Assembly: GCA_035272265.1 (NCBI GenBank)
Contig: DATEQV010000295.1
Location: 1-9,411 of the forward strand
Length of the DNA: 9,411 bases
From: Acidisphaera sp035272265
Lineage (GTDB): Bacteria > Pseudomonadota > Alphaproteobacteria > Acetobacterales > Acetobacteraceae
Direction: 5' to 3'
Part shown: piece by piece, positions 7,402-9,411 of the stretch
Layout: each line of letters opens with the position of its first letter
Position numbering within the stretch: position 1 is the first letter of the stretch
Position numbers and translations under genes: made by a program
Notes under the pieces: model-generated
Told to the model about the DNA's origin: nothing
Databases searched by the model: none
What the model saw: the letters and a program-made list of their open reading frames with translations, nothing else

Positions 7402-8310
7402 ATGGACATGCAAACGCAAACGCAACCCCAGGACGGCGGCATCCACATCCTCGTGTGCATCAAGCAGGTGCCGGACAGCGCGCAGATCCGCGTCCATCCC
7501 GTCACCAACACGATCATGCGCCAGGGCGTGCCGACCATCATCAATCCCTACGACCTTTTCGCGCTGGAAGAAGCGTTGTCCGTGCGCGACCGCTTCCGGC
7601 GCGACGGGTTGAGCAGCCACGTGACCGTGCTGACGATGGGGCCGCCGATGGCCGAGGACAGCCTGCGCAAGGCGCTGACCTTCGGCGCCGATCGCGCGGT
7701 GCTGCTGACCGACCGCACTTTCGCCGGATCGGACACGCTCGCGACCACCTTTGCGCTGTCGCAGGCCATCGCCAAGGCCGGCGAGACCTGGGGCAAGCCC
7801 GCCATCGTCTTCTGCGGCAAGCAGACGATCGATGGGGACACCGCGCAGGTGGGGCCCGGCATCGCCAGTCGTCTCAACCTCAACCAGCTGACCTATGTGG
7901 CGCGCATCGTTTCCCTCGATCCTGCCGCCGCGACGATCGAAGTCGAGCGGCGCGCCGAAGGCGGGGTGCAGCTTCTCTCCACGCGCCTGCCGGTGCTGGT
8001 GACGATGCTGGAAGGCAGCAACGAGATGCGGCGCGGCTCGCTCGACTCGGCGTTGTCGGCGGCGGCGGCGAAGATCGAGGTGTGGAACGCGGCAGCCGCC
8101 GGCATCACCGAGCCGGCGAAATGCGGCCTGAAGGGCTCGCCCACCATCGTCAAGAAGGTGTTCGCGCCGAAGCCGCGCGACGAGCGCGCCGAGCTGCTCG
8201 AGACTGCCGGGCGCTCCTACGACGAGATCGCCCACGAGCTGATGGCCGGCATATTCGCCAGGCTGCCGCAGATCGAGGCCGACCTCATGCGCTTTGCGTC
8301 GGGACAATAA
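7402..8310 (+). CDS. fixA: Electron transfer flavoprotein beta subunit FixA
   Basis: FixA is the ETF-beta subunit of the FixABCX complex, which couples exergonic quinone reduction to reduction of ferredoxin or flavodoxin for nitrogenase by flavin-based electron bifurcation. The 302-aa protein contains VCIKQVPDSAQIRV near the N-terminus, INPYDLFALEEAL, FCGKQTIDGDTAQVGPGIAS (from residue 137, the ETF-beta nucleotide-binding loop) and the late motif EGSNEMRRG. The first 13 or so residues (MDMQTQTQPQDGG) are an unconserved extension ahead of the normal ETF start. A perfect AGGAGG at 7391-7396, overlapping the nifW stop, supports the ATG at 7402. fixB follows after 12 bases. Confidence 0.95.
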   Translation: MDMQTQTQPQDGGIHILVCIKQVPDSAQIRVHPVTNTIMRQGVPTIINPYDLFALEEALSVRDRFRRDGLSSHVTVLTMGPPMAEDSLRKALTFGADRAVLLTDRTFAGSDTLATTFALSQAIAKAGETWGKPAIVFCGKQTIDGDTAQVGPGIASRLNLNQLTYVARIVSLDPAAATIEVERRAEGGVQLLSTRLPVLVTMLEGSNEMRRGSLDSALSAAAAKIEVWNAAAAGITEPAKCGLKGSPTIVKKVFAPKPRDERAELLETAGRSYDEIAHELMAGIFARLPQIEADLMRFASGQ

Positions 8311-8322
8311 GGACAGCGTGCC

Positions 8323-9411
8323 ATGAGTGACGCGCCCAAGCCGGCTGCCAGCCGGGCCAGTACCAAGAAGGAGCTGCCGGAGCACTTTAAGGCGTACCGG
8401 CACGTCTGGGTCTATGTCGAGTTCGAGCACGGGCGCATCCACCCCGTCTCGCTGGAACTGCTCGGCGAGGGCCGCAAGCTTGCCGACAAGCTGAACGTGG
8501 AACTCGCCGGCGTGCTGGCGGGCGGCGGTCGTGACGAACTGCACGCGGCGGCGTCGGAATGCCACGAATACGGTGCCGATTTGGTCTACCTCGTCGCCGA
8601 CCCCGTGCTGGCCCACTACCGCAACGCGCCGTACACCAAGGCGCTGACCGATCTCGTGCTGACCTACAAGCCGGAGATCCTGCTGCTGGGCGCGACGACG
8701 CTGGGGCGCGATCTCGCGGGCTCGGTCGCAACCACGTTGCAGACCGGGCTGACGGCGGACTGCACCGAGCTCGCGATCGACGACGAGCGCTCGCTGGCGG
8801 CGACGCGGCCGACCTTCGGCGGTTCGCTGCTGTGCACGATCCACACGCTGAACTACCGCCCGCAGATGGCCACTGTGCGGCCGCGCGTGATGTCGATGCC
8901 ACAGCCGGAGGCGGGCCGCACCGGCCGCATCGTCGTTCATCCGCTCGGGCTGGCGGAGGAAGATATCGTCACGAAGGTGCTGCGCTTTCTGCCCGACCGC
9001 GACTCGAACACGGCACAGCTCGCCTATGCCGACATCGTCGTCGCGGGCGGGCTTGGCCTGCGATCGGCGGAAAACTTCCGGCTCGTCCGCGACCTCGCTG
9101 CGGTGCTGGGCGCCGAGTACGGCGGATCGCGCCCGCTGGTGCAGAAGGGCTGGATCACGGCGGACCGGCAGATCGGCCAGACCGGCAAGACGATACGGCC
9201 AAAGCTTTATATCGCAGCCGGCATATCCGGGGCAATCCAGCATCGCGTCGGGGTCGAAGGCGCGGACCTGATCGTCGCCATCAACATCGATCCGCAGGCG
9301 CCGATCTTCGACTTCGCGCATCTGGGCGTGGTCGGCGACGCCCTGGAGATCCTGCCGGCGCTGACCCATGCCTTCGCGGCGCGGCTGTCGGTCAACCGGT
9401 TGGCCGGTTAG
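8323..9411 (+). CDS. fixB: Electron transfer flavoprotein alpha subunit FixB
   Basis: FixB is the ETF-alpha subunit that pairs with FixA in the bifurcating FixABCX complex. The complete 362-aa ORF ends with TAG at the last base of the window. The N-terminal ETF domain covers about residues 28-220, including HVWVYVEFEHGRIHPVSLELLGE and LLLGATTLGRDLAG. The C-terminal FAD-binding domain shows GGLGLRSAENFRL (about 240), GQIGQTGKTIRP-like sequence (QIGQTGKTIRPKLYIAAGIS from 283) and DLIVAINIDPQAPIFDFA. The ATG at 8323 has GGA at 8311-8313 just after the fixA stop. The first 25 residues (SDAPKPAASRASTKKELPEH) are low-complexity and variable in the family. fixC and fixX would be expected immediately downstream. 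Confidence 0.95.
   Translation: MSDAPKPAASRASTKKELPEHFKAYRHVWVYVEFEHGRIHPVSLELLGEGRKLADKLNVELAGVLAGGGRDELHAAASECHEYGADLVYLVADPVLAHYRNAPYTKALTDLVLTYKPEILLLGATTLGRDLAGSVATTLQTGLTADCTELAIDDERSLAATRPTFGGSLLCTIHTLNYRPQMATVRPRVMSMPQPEAGRTGRIVVHPLGLAEEDIVTKVLRFLPDRDSNTAQLAYADIVVAGGLGLRSAENFRLVRDLAAVLGAEYGGSRPLVQKGWITADRQIGQTGKTIRPKLYIAAGISGAIQHRVGVEGADLIVAINIDPQAPIFDFAHLGVVGDALEILPALTHAFAARLSVNRLAG

Noticed and set aside
6619..9369. A 916-codon open frame on the minus strand, plus other long minus-strand frames (e.g. 157-1059, 2057-3451, 4449-6188)
   Set aside because: They lie opposite well-identified genes, are rich in Arg and His as expected from antisense frames in GC-rich DNA, and show no recognisable motif.

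Overview
The window is a densely packed, GC-rich stretch of DNA. All genes lie on the + strand and encode iron-sulfur cluster assembly and nitrogen fixation functions. The gene families (SUF with SufU and SufT, then an IscA/Nfu/NifS/CysE/NifW/FixAB series) and a NifA/sigma-54 type promoter point to a diazotrophic proteobacterium. The cysE-nifW-fixAB order resembles alphaproteobacterial clusters such as those of Acetobacteraceae, but the class cannot be settled from this window.

Left half (1-4318): a SUF operon made of the 3' end of sufB, then sufC, sufD, sufS, a SufU-type sulfur acceptor/scaffold and a SufT-like MIP18/DUF59 protein. Starts and stops overlap (ATGA) at sufB/sufC, sufD/sufS and sufS/sufU, so this is one translationally coupled unit. 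Its promoter lies upstream of the window. sufS carries a pair of compensating one-base frameshifts: an extra G near 2465 and a missing base near 2596. They scramble about 44 residues, including the conserved RGATEAIN segment, while leaving the ORF open.

Middle (4319-4526): the only sizeable intergenic gap. It holds a perfect TGT-N10-ACA NifA-type upstream activator sequence (4393-4408) and a GG-N10-GC sigma-54 -24/-12 element (4469-4484), ahead of the iscA start at 4527. This marks the start of a separate, nitrogen-regulated transcription unit.

Right half (4527-9411): iscA (nif-type), a stand-alone NifU C-terminal (Nfu) protein, nifS, a serine acetyltransferase (cysE), nifW, fixA and fixB. 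The logic is coherent. CysE supplies O-acetylserine for cysteine, NifS takes sulfur from cysteine, the IscA/Nfu carriers pass clusters on, NifW protects or matures nitrogenase, and FixAB is the flavoprotein half of the electron-bifurcating FixABCX complex that feeds electrons to nitrogenase. fixB ends exactly at the window end; fixC and fixX are expected next.

No mobile elements, CRISPR arrays, RNA genes or unknown protein families were found. The points of most interest are the fused SUF-nif layout, the regulatory boundary between the two halves and the sufS lesion pair.
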